From JARFQH01 sp963825595 (GTDB lineage Bacteria; Desulfobacterota; Desulfobacteria; Desulfobacterales; SG8-13): DNA of 64,000 bases. The DNA lies in the NCBI GenBank assembly GCA_963825595.1, contig CAWGUE010000010.1, positions 186,001-250,000 on the forward strand. Direction: 5' to 3'. Under the pieces are notes generated by a model that saw only the letters and a list, made by a program, of their open reading frames with translations, was not told where the DNA came from and searched no databases. A program made the translations under genes and the position numbers. This document shows positions 40,024-49,311 of this stretch, piece by piece (position 1 is the first letter of the stretch; every line of letters starts with the position of its first letter).

Positions 40024-40812
40024 TCAGCGGCAGGACGGATCGATTTTGAAACGGACCTTGCGGCGGATTCCGTTGGAACCGATCGACGGGTTCGGCTCGA
40101 ACGAACGCTCTTCAAAGGTGACTTCTCCGGAATCGGTGATCAACAGTACGGAAGACGATCGGGTGCCGTAGTTGCCGCTGGCGATGAACAATGGGGACAG
40201 AAGCCGTTCCCATTCGAGTCCGACCCCCGTGTTCGGCAGTTGGTCATCTGGTGCAAGTGCTCGGTCCGACAGTACCCCGAACAGTCCCTCGATGCCCCAG
40301 TATCCCTCCTGGGTCAGGATTTTTTTAAGGCGTTTTTTGCCTCTGACAATCTTGGGCCATTCGGTGTTTATCAAGTGGTTGCTCAACCCGTAAAGCCCCG
40401 GCCGGAGGTGCTCGATCCCGTCACCGCGATTGGAGTAATACCAGAGTCCCTTCCGGTCTCCCACCAGCAGGTTGAAGCCGTTATAGCGGTGGCCGGTTTT
40501 GCGCACTCTTTCGAGATAGCTGTCGGGGGCTGTGGTGTTTTCAAGGAAATGGCTGACCAACAGACCGCGGGAAGGTGCCTGAGGGTTTTGGGCGGCAGGA
40601 TCCCGGTAGTTGGTTAGAGCCGCGATGCGTCCGCAGCGCGATATGCCGAGCCAGGTGCCGTTGCCTTGCATGTCACGACCCCCGTATATGTTCGGGGTAT
40701 CCTGCCAGGCGGCCAGTGGTCGGGTCGGGCGGTCATAAAATTCATCCCGGTTGGCGACAAGGATCAAGCGGTAACCGGGTTGTTTCGCATACGAAAAAAG
40801 AATCAAACACAT
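40024..40812 (-). CDS. NRDE/TANGO2-family protein
   Basis: Cytoplasmic protein of 262 residues with the NRDE domain. The ATG at 40812 is chosen because the family starts with Met-Cys (MCLILFSYA), followed by LILVANRDEFYDRPT (about 16-30), which carries the name-giving NRDE, then GGRDMQGNGTWLGIS (about 44-58) and LTNYRD. Cys2 is the expected exposed nucleophile or metal contact. The frame is open to 40854. The function is not settled; eukaryotic TANGO2 is linked to heme and lipid metabolism. Convergent with rarA. Confidence 0.88.
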   Translation of the reverse strand: MCLILFSYAKQPGYRLILVANRDEFYDRPTRPLAAWQDTPNIYGGRDMQGNGTWLGISRCGRIAALTNYRDPAAQNPQAPSRGLLVSHFLENTTAPDSYLERVRKTGHRYNGFNLLVGDRKGLWYYSNRGDGIEHLRPGLYGLSNHLINTEWPKIVRGKKRLKKILTQEGYWGIEGLFGVLSDRALAPDDQLPNTGVGLEWERLLSPLFIASGNYGTRSSSVLLITDSGEVTFEERSFEPNPSIGSNGIRRKVRFKIDPSCR

Positions 40813-40926
40813 CGTATCACCATTGACCGTTACCAGTGGGTGTGATAAGGACATTCGGTACTTTGAGATTCAATTTGCTAAAATAATCAACATTTTAATT
40901 AAAATCAACTCAAGGAGGAATTTGAG

Positions 40927-42213
40927 ATGAGAGAGGCAGTCATCGTCAGCGGGGCGCGAACGGCAATCGGTAATTTCGGCGGCGGTCTACAGTCGGTACC
41001 GGTGGTCGATCTTGGTGCTCTCGTGATAAAAAATGCGCTTCAGAAAATCGGCTTGCGACCTGTCGCGAGTCCAAACATGATGGCCGACACTCCGGACAAA
41101 CTGAAAGGCGGGGCTCTGACAAAACTCGAGGCCCAATACCACAACTGGCAGGACTCGGCTACACCGGTAACCATCGATGAAGTTATCATGGGCAACGTGC
41201 TGCAAACCGGCCAGGGACAAAATCCGGCTCGGCAGGCGATGATCCGGGCCGGCCTTCCTAAAGAGACCCCGGCCTATACGATCAACAAGGTTTGCGGATC
41301 CGGTCTCAAATCGATTGCTTTGGCCGCTGCCGCCATCATGACCGGCCAGGCCGAGGTCGTTGTTGCCGGCGGCCAGGAAAATATGAGTCAGGTGCCGATG
41401 TCTCTCCCCAAAGGCCGCTGGGGGTATCGAATGGAACTGAGCGGCGTCGGGGAAGTTCACGACCTGATGGTTTTTGACGGTCTATACGAAATATTTTACG
41501 GTTACCACATGGGGTTGACCGCCGAAAACATTGCCGATCTTTATGGTATTGGTCGCCGGGAGCAAGACGAGCTGGGCGTGCTGAGCCACACCCGGGCGCG
41601 CACCGCCATAAAAGAGGGTTTGTTCAGTGAAGAAATCGTTCCCGTAGTTATCAAATCGCGCAAAGGCGAATCCGTATTCGACGTTGACGAGAGGCCCATG
41701 GACACCGATATCGAGAAAATGGCGAAACTGCGGCCGGCGTTTAAAAAGGACGGGACCGTCACTGCCGGGAATGCCTCCGGTATCAATGATGCCGCCGCCG
41801 CCGTACTGATCATGAGCGCTGAAAAAGCCAAGGAACTCGGTCTGGAACCGTTTCTGCGAATCAAAGGGTTTGCAGCGGGCGGACTCGATCCGGCTTTTAT
41901 GGGATTGGGACCGGTGCCGGCTGTCCGCAAAGTGCTGAAGACCACAGGAATGGAATTGAGCGACATCGATACGATCGAGCTGAACGAAGCATTTGCCGCC
42001 CAGGCCATCGGGTGCATGCGTGAACTGGGAATCGAAAACGACCGTCCCAATGAACTGGGCAGCGGCATCTCGCTCGGACACCCCATTGGCTGTACCGGCA
42101 CCCGACAGATGGTGACAGCGATGCACCACATGAAACGCAAAGGTTACAACACGGGCTTGATCAGCATGTGCATTGGCGGCGGTATGGGCATGGCGATGAT
42201 CGTTACGCGCTAA
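40927..42213 (+). CDS. acetyl-CoA acetyltransferase
   Basis: Thiolase of 428 residues, somewhat longer than the usual 390-395 because of an insertion near residues 50-75 (MADTPDKLKGGALTKLEAQY). Catalytic residues are visible: Cys in NKVCGSGLKSIALAAAAI (about 120), His in LGHPIGCTGTRQ (about 379-390) and the second Cys in SMCIGGGMGMAM (about 413-424). It joins two acetyl-CoA or cleaves acetoacetyl-CoA. AAGGAGG precedes the ATG at 40927. Unlike the two divergent thiolases of the aromatic cluster it has fully canonical active-site blocks. It is probably the general acetoacetyl-CoA thiolase for final beta-oxidation steps. Confidence 0.92.
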   Translation: MREAVIVSGARTAIGNFGGGLQSVPVVDLGALVIKNALQKIGLRPVASPNMMADTPDKLKGGALTKLEAQYHNWQDSATPVTIDEVIMGNVLQTGQGQNPARQAMIRAGLPKETPAYTINKVCGSGLKSIALAAAAIMTGQAEVVVAGGQENMSQVPMSLPKGRWGYRMELSGVGEVHDLMVFDGLYEIFYGYHMGLTAENIADLYGIGRREQDELGVLSHTRARTAIKEGLFSEEIVPVVIKSRKGESVFDVDERPMDTDIEKMAKLRPAFKKDGTVTAGNASGINDAAAAVLIMSAEKAKELGLEPFLRIKGFAAGGLDPAFMGLGPVPAVRKVLKTTGMELSDIDTIELNEAFAAQAIGCMRELGIENDRPNELGSGISLGHPIGCTGTRQMVTAMHHMKRKGYNTGLISMCIGGGMGMAMIVTR

Positions 42214-42718
42214 ACCGATGAAATTACAATGTTTTAAACATAACGCGAGTCAGATAATTGAGCCCTCTGGAAGTTTTCATTGACCGGGAGCGGAGGGAAT
42301 GATCAGCGACTTCAGCCTATGTATAAGGCAACCTAAGGAAAGAACAGATTTCATAATAATATAGAACTGTTAAACTAACTTAACCATTTGTGGTTTCCAT
42401 CGAATATCCGTGGTTGCCGTTGTTCTTTCCCAGGGCGGCCTAATGCATTACGATCCCACCATGGCGGGACTCGCTTGCGCTGCTGATCATTCCCTCCGCC
42501 TGGGGCAACTTTTGCGGGAAAAACGCCCCGGCTGCTGAAAAATTCGCGGATCCGTTGTTTCTCTTCCGCAGCTGGGGTGGTGCGGCCTGCCGTGACTTTG
42601 GAGGCCATTTTTCTCTTTACACGCCGGGGGCTTGCTGATATAAGCCTCGAAAAAAAATGGTCATTCCGGTGCGACCCGATAGAATGACCGTTACCGTTCA
42701 AAGAGGGGGCAGGGGATC
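42214..42718. other. intergenic region with inverted repeat and hairpins
   Basis: 505 bases without a sizeable gene. It contains the 17 bp inverted-repeat element at 42291-42498 (listed) and a compact stem-loop at 42659-42689 (GGTCATTC/GAATGACC) just upstream of a small membrane-protein gene. An ORF of 108 codons on the minus strand (42375-42701) is Arg-rich and not supported. Confidence 0.4.
42291..42498. repeat. 17 bp perfect inverted repeat bounding a 208 bp segment
   Basis: CGGAGGGAATGATCAGC at 42291-42307 is repeated as its exact reverse complement at 42482-42498. The segment between includes a GATCCCACCATGGCGGGAC-like stem. The size is close to the other palindromic elements in the window, but the terminal sequence is different. 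Confidence 0.65.
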
Positions 42719-42874
42719 ATGAACGTAGCAAGAAAATTGGGCATATTGGTTTTCTTTGGTGTGCCGGTCATTATCGGCGGTGGGATCGTGTATGCCATCT
42801 TTGATGATCTCGCAGCGATATTCATTTACCAGGCCATCCTTCTGCTCGGTGCCGGAGCGTTTGTCGCCAGATAG
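42719..42874 (+). CDS. small membrane protein, 51 residues
   Basis: ATG at 42719 to TAG at 42872-42874. The product MNVARKLGILVFFGVPVIIG... has two hydrophobic segments (about 8-27 and 32-50) joined by a YAIFDD turn, with an N-terminal positive charge. GAGGGGGCAGGGG directly upstream offers ribosome-binding sites. A stem-loop ends 29 bases upstream. No family is recognised. The very high hydrophobicity and clean signals favour a true short gene. Confidence 0.5.
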   Translation: MNVARKLGILVFFGVPVIIGGGIVYAIFDDLAAIFIYQAILLLGAGAFVAR

Positions 42875-43336
42875 ACATCTACGTCACTCAATTTACCGCT
42901 CCCCGCGCACGAACAAACACAAGCCACGGTTTCCCTGAATTTCCGAGTGTTGTAGGGTGCCGTGGATTTTTTTTATGAGACGTCCCTTTGGGTAATAATG
43001 GCGCAGCCAAACGGCTGCCGGGCCGATTCAATACCCGCCTGATCGTGCGCAGAAAGGATGTAGCGGTACAACGGCCGTGTATTCTTCCTCCCGGAATTCC
43101 GATCCTAAGCCATTGAAACGCTCAGGGCGAAAATTTGATAGCAGTATTAAGTGTCCACTTCATAAATTTGGTTTTTTTGGGGGGCTGGGCAAGGCCGCAT
43201 CCCGTCATGGCGGGATTTGGGGTGAGGCGCTGAGTGTACACCGTCGCCGGAGACCTGCGGATCATTCCGCCCTGGCGGGACCCAGCGTAAAAGAGGCCCT
43301 TTAAGGGCGGACACGATTTAGAAACCGGGCTGATGC
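42875..43336. other. intergenic region upstream of the AI-2E permease gene
   Basis: 462 bases. The right part is repeat copy B (43151-43314). In the left part a CCGTGGATTTTTTTTATG run after GTAGGGTG may end the small upstream gene, but the stem is poor. No gene is supported. Confidence 0.35.
43151..43314. repeat. palindromic repeat element, copy B
   Basis: Bounded by GTGTCC at 43151 and GGACAC ending 43314. After the left end it reads CATAAATTTG, then GCTGGGCAAGGCCGCATCC as in copy C, and has the paired GGCGGGA-type stems; near the right end AAGAGGCCCTTTAAGGG replaces the AAAGGGCCATTTATGG of copy C. It is the most diverged of the three copies and lacks the adjacent hairpin. Confidence 0.75.
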
Positions 43337-44425
43337 ATGGAAAAAAACATGGGCGATCGAAATTCCCGAAACCTGATCTTGTGGGTATTTCTGGTCTATT
43401 TTCTGGTTTCCATTTTTATGCTCGGCTGGCTGATGTGGCCTTTCTTATCCACCATCGTTTTGGCTGCAACCGTCACAGGGTCATTCAATCCGCTCTACCA
43501 GCGTTTTAATCGAAAACTGCCGCCGGTGATGGCATCCCTGAGTACCTGCGCGATTATTTTTCTTTTTCTATTTATTCCGATTGTGTCCCTGGTCGGCATT
43601 CTGTCCAAAGAAGCCTATGACCTCTACCAGTTGGCCAGAAATGCCGCTCTCCAGGATCAGATCAACCATTTGATTCAGGACAATCGGGTGGTCGAGTCCC
43701 TTAACGCCCTCTTAAAGAAATACAATATCGCCTTCACCGGGGTGGAACTCAACCGCGCCATTACCGAATTGGGGAAAAATTTAGGGCTGATACTCTACGA
43801 CCAGGCGCGAACCATAACCTCTAACATATTGAAATTTTTCTTGCATTTCTTCTTCATGCTTTTGATCTGTTTCTACTTGTTCGTTGATCAGCAGCGCCTG
43901 TTGGCGTTCATATTCGACCTGTCGCCTCTGCCGGATGATCAGGACAAGAAACTATTTCGAAAATTCAAGGACATGGCCGGCGCTATTCTGATCGGAAACG
44001 GTCTGAGCGGCCTCGTCCAGGGGATCCTGGGTGGAGCCGTATTTGCAATTTTCGGACTGCGGTCGCCCATTTTGTGGGGTGTTATCATGGCCCTGGTGGC
44101 CTTCCTGCCGATCGTGGGGATCGGCGTTGTATTCATTCCGGCAGCCATTTACCTGTTTCTGAAAGGTCGGATCGCGGCCGGTGTGTTTTTCGTCATATTT
44201 TACATGTTGCTCTCCGGTGGGGCGGAATACGTCCTCAAACCCAAACTCGTGGGGCAGCGGGTGCAGATGCACACCTTGTTGGTGTTTCTTTCGATCATCG
44301 GCGGTCTGCAGCTCTTCGGAATACTGGGGATAATCTACGGGCCCCTTGTGGCCACAGGCTTTCTGACGCTTACCGATATTTACCATACCAGCTATCAGAA
44401 TCTGGTTGAATCCTCCAAAACGTGA
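43337..44425 (+). CDS. AI-2E family transporter (PerM-like permease)
   Basis: Integral membrane protein of 362 residues with about eight spans: two near the N-terminus (LWVFLVYFLVSIFMLGWLM and FLSTIVLAATVTGSF), one near 65-90, and a cluster after 165. The motif LPIVGIGVVFIPAAIYLF (about 256-273) and GPLVATGFLTLTDIY near the end are typical of the PF01594 family. Members export or exchange small molecules such as AI-2, Na+/H+ or peptides, and the substrate is rarely known. The ATG at 43337 or the one at 43349 could start the protein. It stands just upstream of gyrA. Confidence 0.9.
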   Translation: MEKNMGDRNSRNLILWVFLVYFLVSIFMLGWLMWPFLSTIVLAATVTGSFNPLYQRFNRKLPPVMASLSTCAIIFLFLFIPIVSLVGILSKEAYDLYQLARNAALQDQINHLIQDNRVVESLNALLKKYNIAFTGVELNRAITELGKNLGLILYDQARTITSNILKFFLHFFFMLLICFYLFVDQQRLLAFIFDLSPLPDDQDKKLFRKFKDMAGAILIGNGLSGLVQGILGGAVFAIFGLRSPILWGVIMALVAFLPIVGIGVVFIPAAIYLFLKGRIAAGVFFVIFYMLLSGGAEYVLKPKLVGQRVQMHTLLVFLSIIGGLQLFGILGIIYGPLVATGFLTLTDIYHTSYQNLVESSKT

Positions 44426-44472
44426 TATGAAGTTAACCCGTCAATTCATTGTTAACTAGACAAGGTGGGGAA

Positions 44473-46896
44473 ATGATACCAACTGAAAATTCGCTTGTGG
44501 TCAGCATAGAAAGCGAGATGCGAAGATCGTACCTCGACTATGCCATGAGTGTCATTATCGGCAGAGCGCTGCCTGATGTACGTGATGGCCTCAAGCCAGT
44601 GCACCGTCGCGTGCTCTTCGCCATGCGGGAACTCAAGAACGACTGGAACAAACCGTACAAGAAGTCGGCGCGTATCGTCGGTGATGTCATCGGTAAATAC
44701 CATCCGCATGGTGACACGGCCGTGTATGACACTATCGTCCGCATGGCCCAGGATTTTTCTCTCCGCTATCCTTTCGTGGACGGGCAAGGTAATTTCGGAT
44801 CCATTGACGGTGATCCGGCGGCGGCCATGCGTTACACCGAGATCCGGATGATGCGTCTGGCACATGAAATGCTGGCGGACCTGGACAAGGAAACCGTCGA
44901 TTTCGTTCCAAACTACGACGAGTCCATGACCGAGCCCTCGGTCATGCCGGCCAAGATACCGTCCCTGCTGATTAATGGCTCATCGGGAATCGCCGTCGGT
45001 ATGGCCACGAATATTCCGCCCCACAATTTAGGCGAAGTTTGCGAGGCGATAAAGGCTCTGGTGGATAACCCGCAGCTTGAATGGCACGATCTGATTAAAT
45101 TTATACCGGGTCCCGATTTTCCCACCAGCGGCATCATTTACGGTACGACCGGTATCGAAGACGCCTACCGCACCGGCAGGGGCATCATACGGATGCGGGG
45201 GCGGGTGATGGTCGAAATAGACCAGCGCACCCAGGCTGAAACAGTCGTCATTACCGAACTGCCCTACCAGGTCAACAAAGCCCGTCTCATCGAGCAGATT
45301 GCCGATCTTGTCAAAAACAAACAGATCGAGGGGTTGCGTTTCGTCCGGGACGAATCGGACCGCGATGGGATGCGCATCGCCATGGGGCTGAAAAAGGATC
45401 AGATTGCCGGAGTGATCATCAATCAGCTTTATAAACATACCCGCCTCGAGAGCAGTTTCGGCGTTATTTCCCTGGCCGTTGTTCAAGGGCGCCCTGAACT
45501 TTTACCCCTGAAAAAGATCCTCGAACAGTTTATTTATCATCGCAAAGAGATCATCGTTCGACGAACACGCTATGATTTGCGAAAGGCGGAGGAGCGCGCT
45601 CATATTCTCGAAGGCTTGAAGATCGCGCTCGACAATCTGGACGATGTCGTGGCGCTGATAAGAAGTTCTCGATCACCGGATGAAGCCCGCAGTCGACTCA
45701 TGGAGACTTACGGTCTGACGATCATTCAGGCCAAAGCCATACTGGACATGCGGCTCCAGCGGTTGACGGGTCTCGAGCGGGAAAAGATAATCGAAGAGTA
45801 TGAAAACGTGCTCAAAGATATCGCCCATTTCCGGGAGATTTTAGGAAGTAACCAATTGGTTCTGGACATCGTCAAGCAAGAAATCGCGGAAATCCAGTCC
45901 GAATTCGCCGATGAACGGCGCTCGGAGATCGTTCAGGATACCAAGGAGATCAACATTGAAGATATGATCGTCGAAGAGGATATGGTGGTGACCATTTCCC
46001 ACGAAGGATATATCAAGCGCAACCCGATTACCTTGTATCAAAATCAACGCCGCGGCGGTAAGGGCAAGACTGCCATGGGTACCAAAGAAAAGGATTTTGT
46101 CCAACATCTTTTCGTGGCTTCCACCCACCACACATTTATGTTTTTCACCAACCAGGGCCGGGTTTACTGGCGCAAGGTGTATGAAATTCCCCAGGCCGGG
46201 CGCACGAGCCGCGGCAAGGCCGTCGTTAACCTGTTGAATCTGGCACCCGAGGAAAAAATGACCACGGTGCTGGCTGTGCCGGACTTCGAGCCCGGTGCCT
46301 ACATTTTGATGGCGACCCGTAACGGGTTGGTTAAAAAGACGGATCTAATGGCTTTCAGCCGACCCCGGGCCGGCGGCATCATTGCCATCAACCTGCGTCC
46401 CGCAGATGAGCTGATCGAAGCCAGGCTGACCGATGGAACCTACAATGTGTTTATCGGTTCAGCCACGGGGAAATCAATTCGATTCCATGAGTCAAATGTG
46501 AGGCCCTCGGGTCGCGTTTCCCAGGGGGTACGGGGCATGAATCTCGCCAAAGGCGACCGCATTGTGGGGATGGAGGTGCTGAGTCACGGACAGACACTTT
46601 TTACGGTCACCGAAAACGGATTCGGCAAGCGAACCTCTATCGATGAATACCCGCTTCACAAGCGCGGCGGCAAGGGTGTTATCACCATCAAAACCAGCGA
46701 ACGCAACGGGCAGGTCGTGGCGATTTTACTTGTCGATGAAGAAGATGATGTGATGCTCATGACCAATGGCGGCAAACTTATCCGTATTCCGGTAAAGGGG
46801 GTTTCGGTCATCAGCCGCAACACCCAGGGCGTTACGTTGATCGATACCGAGGATGATGAGAAAGTGGTCGATGCGGCGCGCCTCCAGGAAGACTGA
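44473..46896 (+). CDS. gyrA: DNA gyrase subunit A
   Basis: Breakage-reunion subunit of DNA gyrase, 807 residues from the ATG at 44473 (MIPTENSLVVSIESEMRRSY), which follows AAGGTGGGG. The winged-helix region contains YHPHGDTAVYDTIVRMAQD (about 77-95), with Thr at the position of E. coli Ser83 and the conserved Asp87. The catalytic Tyr lies in the AAAMRYTEIR segment (about 116-125). The C-terminal beta-pinwheel carries the GyrA box QRRGGKG (near 530) and repeats such as TRNGLVKKTDL. The acidic tail is short (DTEDDEKVVDAARLQED). gyrB is not in the window. gpsA follows after 54 bases. Confidence 0.97.
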   Translation: MIPTENSLVVSIESEMRRSYLDYAMSVIIGRALPDVRDGLKPVHRRVLFAMRELKNDWNKPYKKSARIVGDVIGKYHPHGDTAVYDTIVRMAQDFSLRYPFVDGQGNFGSIDGDPAAAMRYTEIRMMRLAHEMLADLDKETVDFVPNYDESMTEPSVMPAKIPSLLINGSSGIAVGMATNIPPHNLGEVCEAIKALVDNPQLEWHDLIKFIPGPDFPTSGIIYGTTGIEDAYRTGRGIIRMRGRVMVEIDQRTQAETVVITELPYQVNKARLIEQIADLVKNKQIEGLRFVRDESDRDGMRIAMGLKKDQIAGVIINQLYKHTRLESSFGVISLAVVQGRPELLPLKKILEQFIYHRKEIIVRRTRYDLRKAEERAHILEGLKIALDNLDDVVALIRSSRSPDEARSRLMETYGLTIIQAKAILDMRLQRLTGLEREKIIEEYENVLKDIAHFREILGSNQLVLDIVKQEIAEIQSEFADERRSEIVQDTKEINIEDMIVEEDMVVTISHEGYIKRNPITLYQNQRRGGKGKTAMGTKEKDFVQHLFVASTHHTFMFFTNQGRVYWRKVYEIPQAGRTSRGKAVVNLLNLAPEEKMTTVLAVPDFEPGAYILMATRNGLVKKTDLMAFSRPRAGGIIAINLRPADELIEARLTDGTYNVFIGSATGKSIRFHESNVRPSGRVSQGVRGMNLAKGDRIVGMEVLSHGQTLFTVTENGFGKRTSIDEYPLHKRGGKGVITIKTSERNGQVVAILLVDEEDDVMLMTNGGKLIRIPVKGVSVISRNTQGVTLIDTEDDEKVVDAARLQED

Positions 46897-46950
46897 TTCG
46901 CCGCCGGGTGATTGGGCCGGGATCAGACAGCAGACGCTCGATAGGGACGT

Positions 46951-47994
46951 ATGTCGATGATGAAGCCAGAAAAGGACCTTGAAAAAATGAAAATCGGGGT
47001 GGTGGGCGCCGGAAGCTGGGGGACGGCTCTGGCGGACCTTCTGGCCCGGCGAGGTTACCCCGTCGATCTATGGGTATTCGAAGACGATGTCATTGCGCAA
47101 ATAAAAGCACACCGGGAAAATAAGGTTTTTTTACCGGGGATTCTGCTGGCGCCCAATATCGAGCCCAGCGGTGACATTCAAGCGGTGGCGGCTGACAAGG
47201 ATCTTCTGCTCGTCGTCGTGCCATCGCACGTGATGCGAGAGACAACCGCGCAAATGCGGGAAATCATTGCCGCCGGTACAATCGTGGTTACCGCGTCGAA
47301 AGGGATCGAAAATAAAACGCATTTGACGATGACGGGGGTGTTGCGCCAAACGCTGCCCGAAATTAGCGAAAATCATCTGGCCGTTCTTTCCGGACCCAGT
47401 TTCGCACGCGAGGTGGCCCAGAGATTGCCCACCGCCGTGACGGTGGCGGCCAAGGATCTCGAGGTTGCCGGCGTTGTCCAGCAGGTGTTTGCCACACCGC
47501 ATTTCCGCGTATACACCAACGACGATGTGTTGGGAGTGGAACTGGGGGGTGCGGTGAAAAACGTCATTGCCATTGCTGCCGGCGTTGTCGATGGTTTGGG
47601 ATTGGGATTGAACACCCGGGCGGCCCTCATTACCCGCGGTCAAACCGAAATACGGCGCCTGGGGGTCGCACTGGGCGCAAAACCGCGGACCTTCACCGGG
47701 TTGGCGGGCATCGGCGACCTGATCCTGACGTGCACCGGGACACTCAGTCGGAATCACACCCTGGGGCAAAAAATAGGGCAGGGCCTGAAGCTCAAAGATA
47801 TCCTGGCTGATATGCGCATGGTTGCCGAGGGTGTGAAAACGGCCCAATCGGTTTACAATTTGGCTCGGGAAATCAACGTTGAAATGCCCATTTGTGAAGA
47901 AATGTATCACATTTTGTACGAAGACCTCGCACCCGAAAATGCCCTTCATCGACTCATGACTCGGGAGCTGAAGTACGAGTTGGATGAGGAGTGA
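46951..47994 (+). CDS. gpsA: glycerol-3-phosphate dehydrogenase [NAD(P)+]
   Basis: Makes sn-glycerol 3-phosphate from dihydroxyacetone phosphate for phospholipid synthesis. 347 residues; the conserved part begins MKIGVVGAGSWGTALADLLA at residue 13, so the start may be 46951 (after AGGGA) or the ATG at 46987. Further blocks are SKGIENKTHLTMTGVL (about 112-127), LSGPSFAREV (about 144-153), the catalytic Lys in LGGAVKNVIAIAAGVVDGLG (about 203-222) and TRGQTEIRRLGVALGA (about 228-243). Its end overlaps the radC frame by 11 bases. Confidence 0.95.
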   Translation: MSMMKPEKDLEKMKIGVVGAGSWGTALADLLARRGYPVDLWVFEDDVIAQIKAHRENKVFLPGILLAPNIEPSGDIQAVAADKDLLLVVVPSHVMRETTAQMREIIAAGTIVVTASKGIENKTHLTMTGVLRQTLPEISENHLAVLSGPSFAREVAQRLPTAVTVAAKDLEVAGVVQQVFATPHFRVYTNDDVLGVELGGAVKNVIAIAAGVVDGLGLGLNTRAALITRGQTEIRRLGVALGAKPRTFTGLAGIGDLILTCTGTLSRNHTLGQKIGQGLKLKDILADMRMVAEGVKTAQSVYNLAREINVEMPICEEMYHILYEDLAPENALHRLMTRELKYELDEE

Positions 47995-48742
47995 CAGCTG
48001 CCAAATCCGGGAGCACCTATTGACAGACCACCGCGATCACAAAGGCGCCGGACATCGGCAGAGACTGAGGGATAAATTCTTATCTTCGGGCTTGAAGGGA
48101 TTTCACGACTATGAGGTGATCGAGCTGCTTCTAACCCTGGGGACTCCGCGCAAAGATTGCAAGGATGCCGCCAAGGCGGCCATGAAGCATTTCCGGAGTT
48201 TTCAGAGAGTGCTCGAGGCTTCCGCCGAAGAGCTTTGCCGGATTGAGGGTATCGGGCCTAAAAACCTCTTTGGAATCAGGCTGGTTAAGGCCGTTGCCGA
48301 CCGTTACCTGGCCGGAAAACTGGAGAAAAAGAATCCGCTCAACAACTCCAGTGACCTCTTCGATTTTCTATACCACAACATGCGGGACAAACAGCGAGAG
48401 CGTTTCAGGGTCATTTACCTGGATGCAAAAAATCGTGTCATTACCACTGAAACCCTCTTCAAAGGGACCCTGACGGCCAGCTCGGTCTATCCCCGTGAGG
48501 TCGTGCGCTCCGCTCTCAGGCATCAAGCGGCGGCTCTGATCTTCGCTCACAACCATCCTTCCGGGGACCCTCAACCCTCTCCTGACGACGTTGCCGTTAC
48601 CCGGCAGCTGGTATTTGCCTGTCGGGTGATGGCCATTACGGTGCACGAGCATCTGGTGATCGGCAATAACTGCTACTTCAGTTTTGCCGATCAGGGTTAT
48701 GTGGCGCGGTTCAACAGCGAGTTTGACCGGCTGAACCGTTGA
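47984..48742 (+). CDS. radC: RadC-family JAB/MPN-domain protein
   Basis: 252 residues. A helix-hairpin-helix N-terminal part (GHRQRLRDKFLSSGLKGFHD, then LCRIEGIGPKNLFGIRL) is followed by the JAMM metalloprotease-like motif FAHNHPSGDPQPSPDD (about 186-201). The upstream Glu of the motif lies in the VITTETLFKGTLTASSVYPR segment. The role is uncertain; the family was once tied to DNA repair, but this is no longer accepted. The ATG at 47984 overlaps gpsA by 11 bases; a TTG 36 bases later is an alternative. Confidence 0.92.
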   Translation: MRSDSCQIREHLLTDHRDHKGAGHRQRLRDKFLSSGLKGFHDYEVIELLLTLGTPRKDCKDAAKAAMKHFRSFQRVLEASAEELCRIEGIGPKNLFGIRLVKAVADRYLAGKLEKKNPLNNSSDLFDFLYHNMRDKQRERFRVIYLDAKNRVITTETLFKGTLTASSVYPREVVRSALRHQAAALIFAHNHPSGDPQPSPDDVAVTRQLVFACRVMAITVHEHLVIGNNCYFSFADQGYVARFNSEFDRLNR

Positions 48743-48933
48743 GGTATCGCTAAACGATGGAATTTCGTCGCCGGTTAAAAGAGGATCAGATCCGCAGAAC
48801 CCCTCCAAGACCCGCTGCACACCCTGGTGGCAGGGGCATGACACAACCGGGATAGCAACGTCAACCGGATGCAACGATTCGGAAACATATTGCCGAACAG
48901 CTGCGATCCTAATGCCGCCTCAAACTTGCCGGC

Positions 48934-49311
48934 TTAATTGACCAGTTTGACGATTACGATGACGAGCAAAACGATAATCAGGAGCCCGATTATAAGCCCG
49001 ATGGCGTCTCCTCCGGCAGGCAGCTGCTCGATCTGACGAGAGATTTTGTCGACTTCGGAATCCGTGAGGCTGTCGATGCGCGCCTGGGCTTCCTGGGGAT
49101 CAATACCCTGGGCGATGAAAAGGGCGCGGACATCTTCGCGTGCCAGAAAACCTTTGACCCTGTCCCGCGTTTCAGTGCCATTCGCCGCATCGAGAACGGT
49201 TTCAGTGCCGATTAAAGCGGCCAGAGCGGTTTGGTAGGGCACGGCGGTCATCAGCGTCAGAATGATCATTGCAACACCAATAGCCCGGCTATTTCTGCGA
49301 ATGGACCTCAT
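48934..49311 (-). CDS. PA2779-family membrane protein
   Basis: 125-residue protein of unknown function. The N-terminus has a signal anchor (about 10-32, IGVAMIILTLMTAVPYQTAL), the middle is a soluble helical part (RDRVKGFLAREDVRALFIAQ, then IDPQEAQARIDSLTDSEV), and a second span ends the chain (IGLIIGLLIIVLLVIVIVKL). This layout is that of proteins annotated PA2779 family. In Pseudomonas its neighbour PA2778 is a peptidase-like protein; no such gene is seen here. AGGAGA precedes the ATG at 49311. Confidence 0.8.
   Translation of the reverse strand: MRSIRRNSRAIGVAMIILTLMTAVPYQTALAALIGTETVLDAANGTETRDRVKGFLAREDVRALFIAQGIDPQEAQARIDSLTDSEVDKISRQIEQLPAGGDAIGLIIGLLIIVLLVIVIVKLVN

Noticed and set aside
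42375..42701. 108-codon minus-strand ORF upstream of the small membrane protein
   Set aside because: Arg/Gly-rich, spans one arm of the inverted repeat and a stem-loop, and has no ribosome-binding site.
44701..44760. Thr at the gyrase position equivalent to Ser83 as a quinolone-resistance change
   Set aside because: Thr is a natural residue at this site in many bacteria and Asp87 is conserved; no basis for calling resistance.
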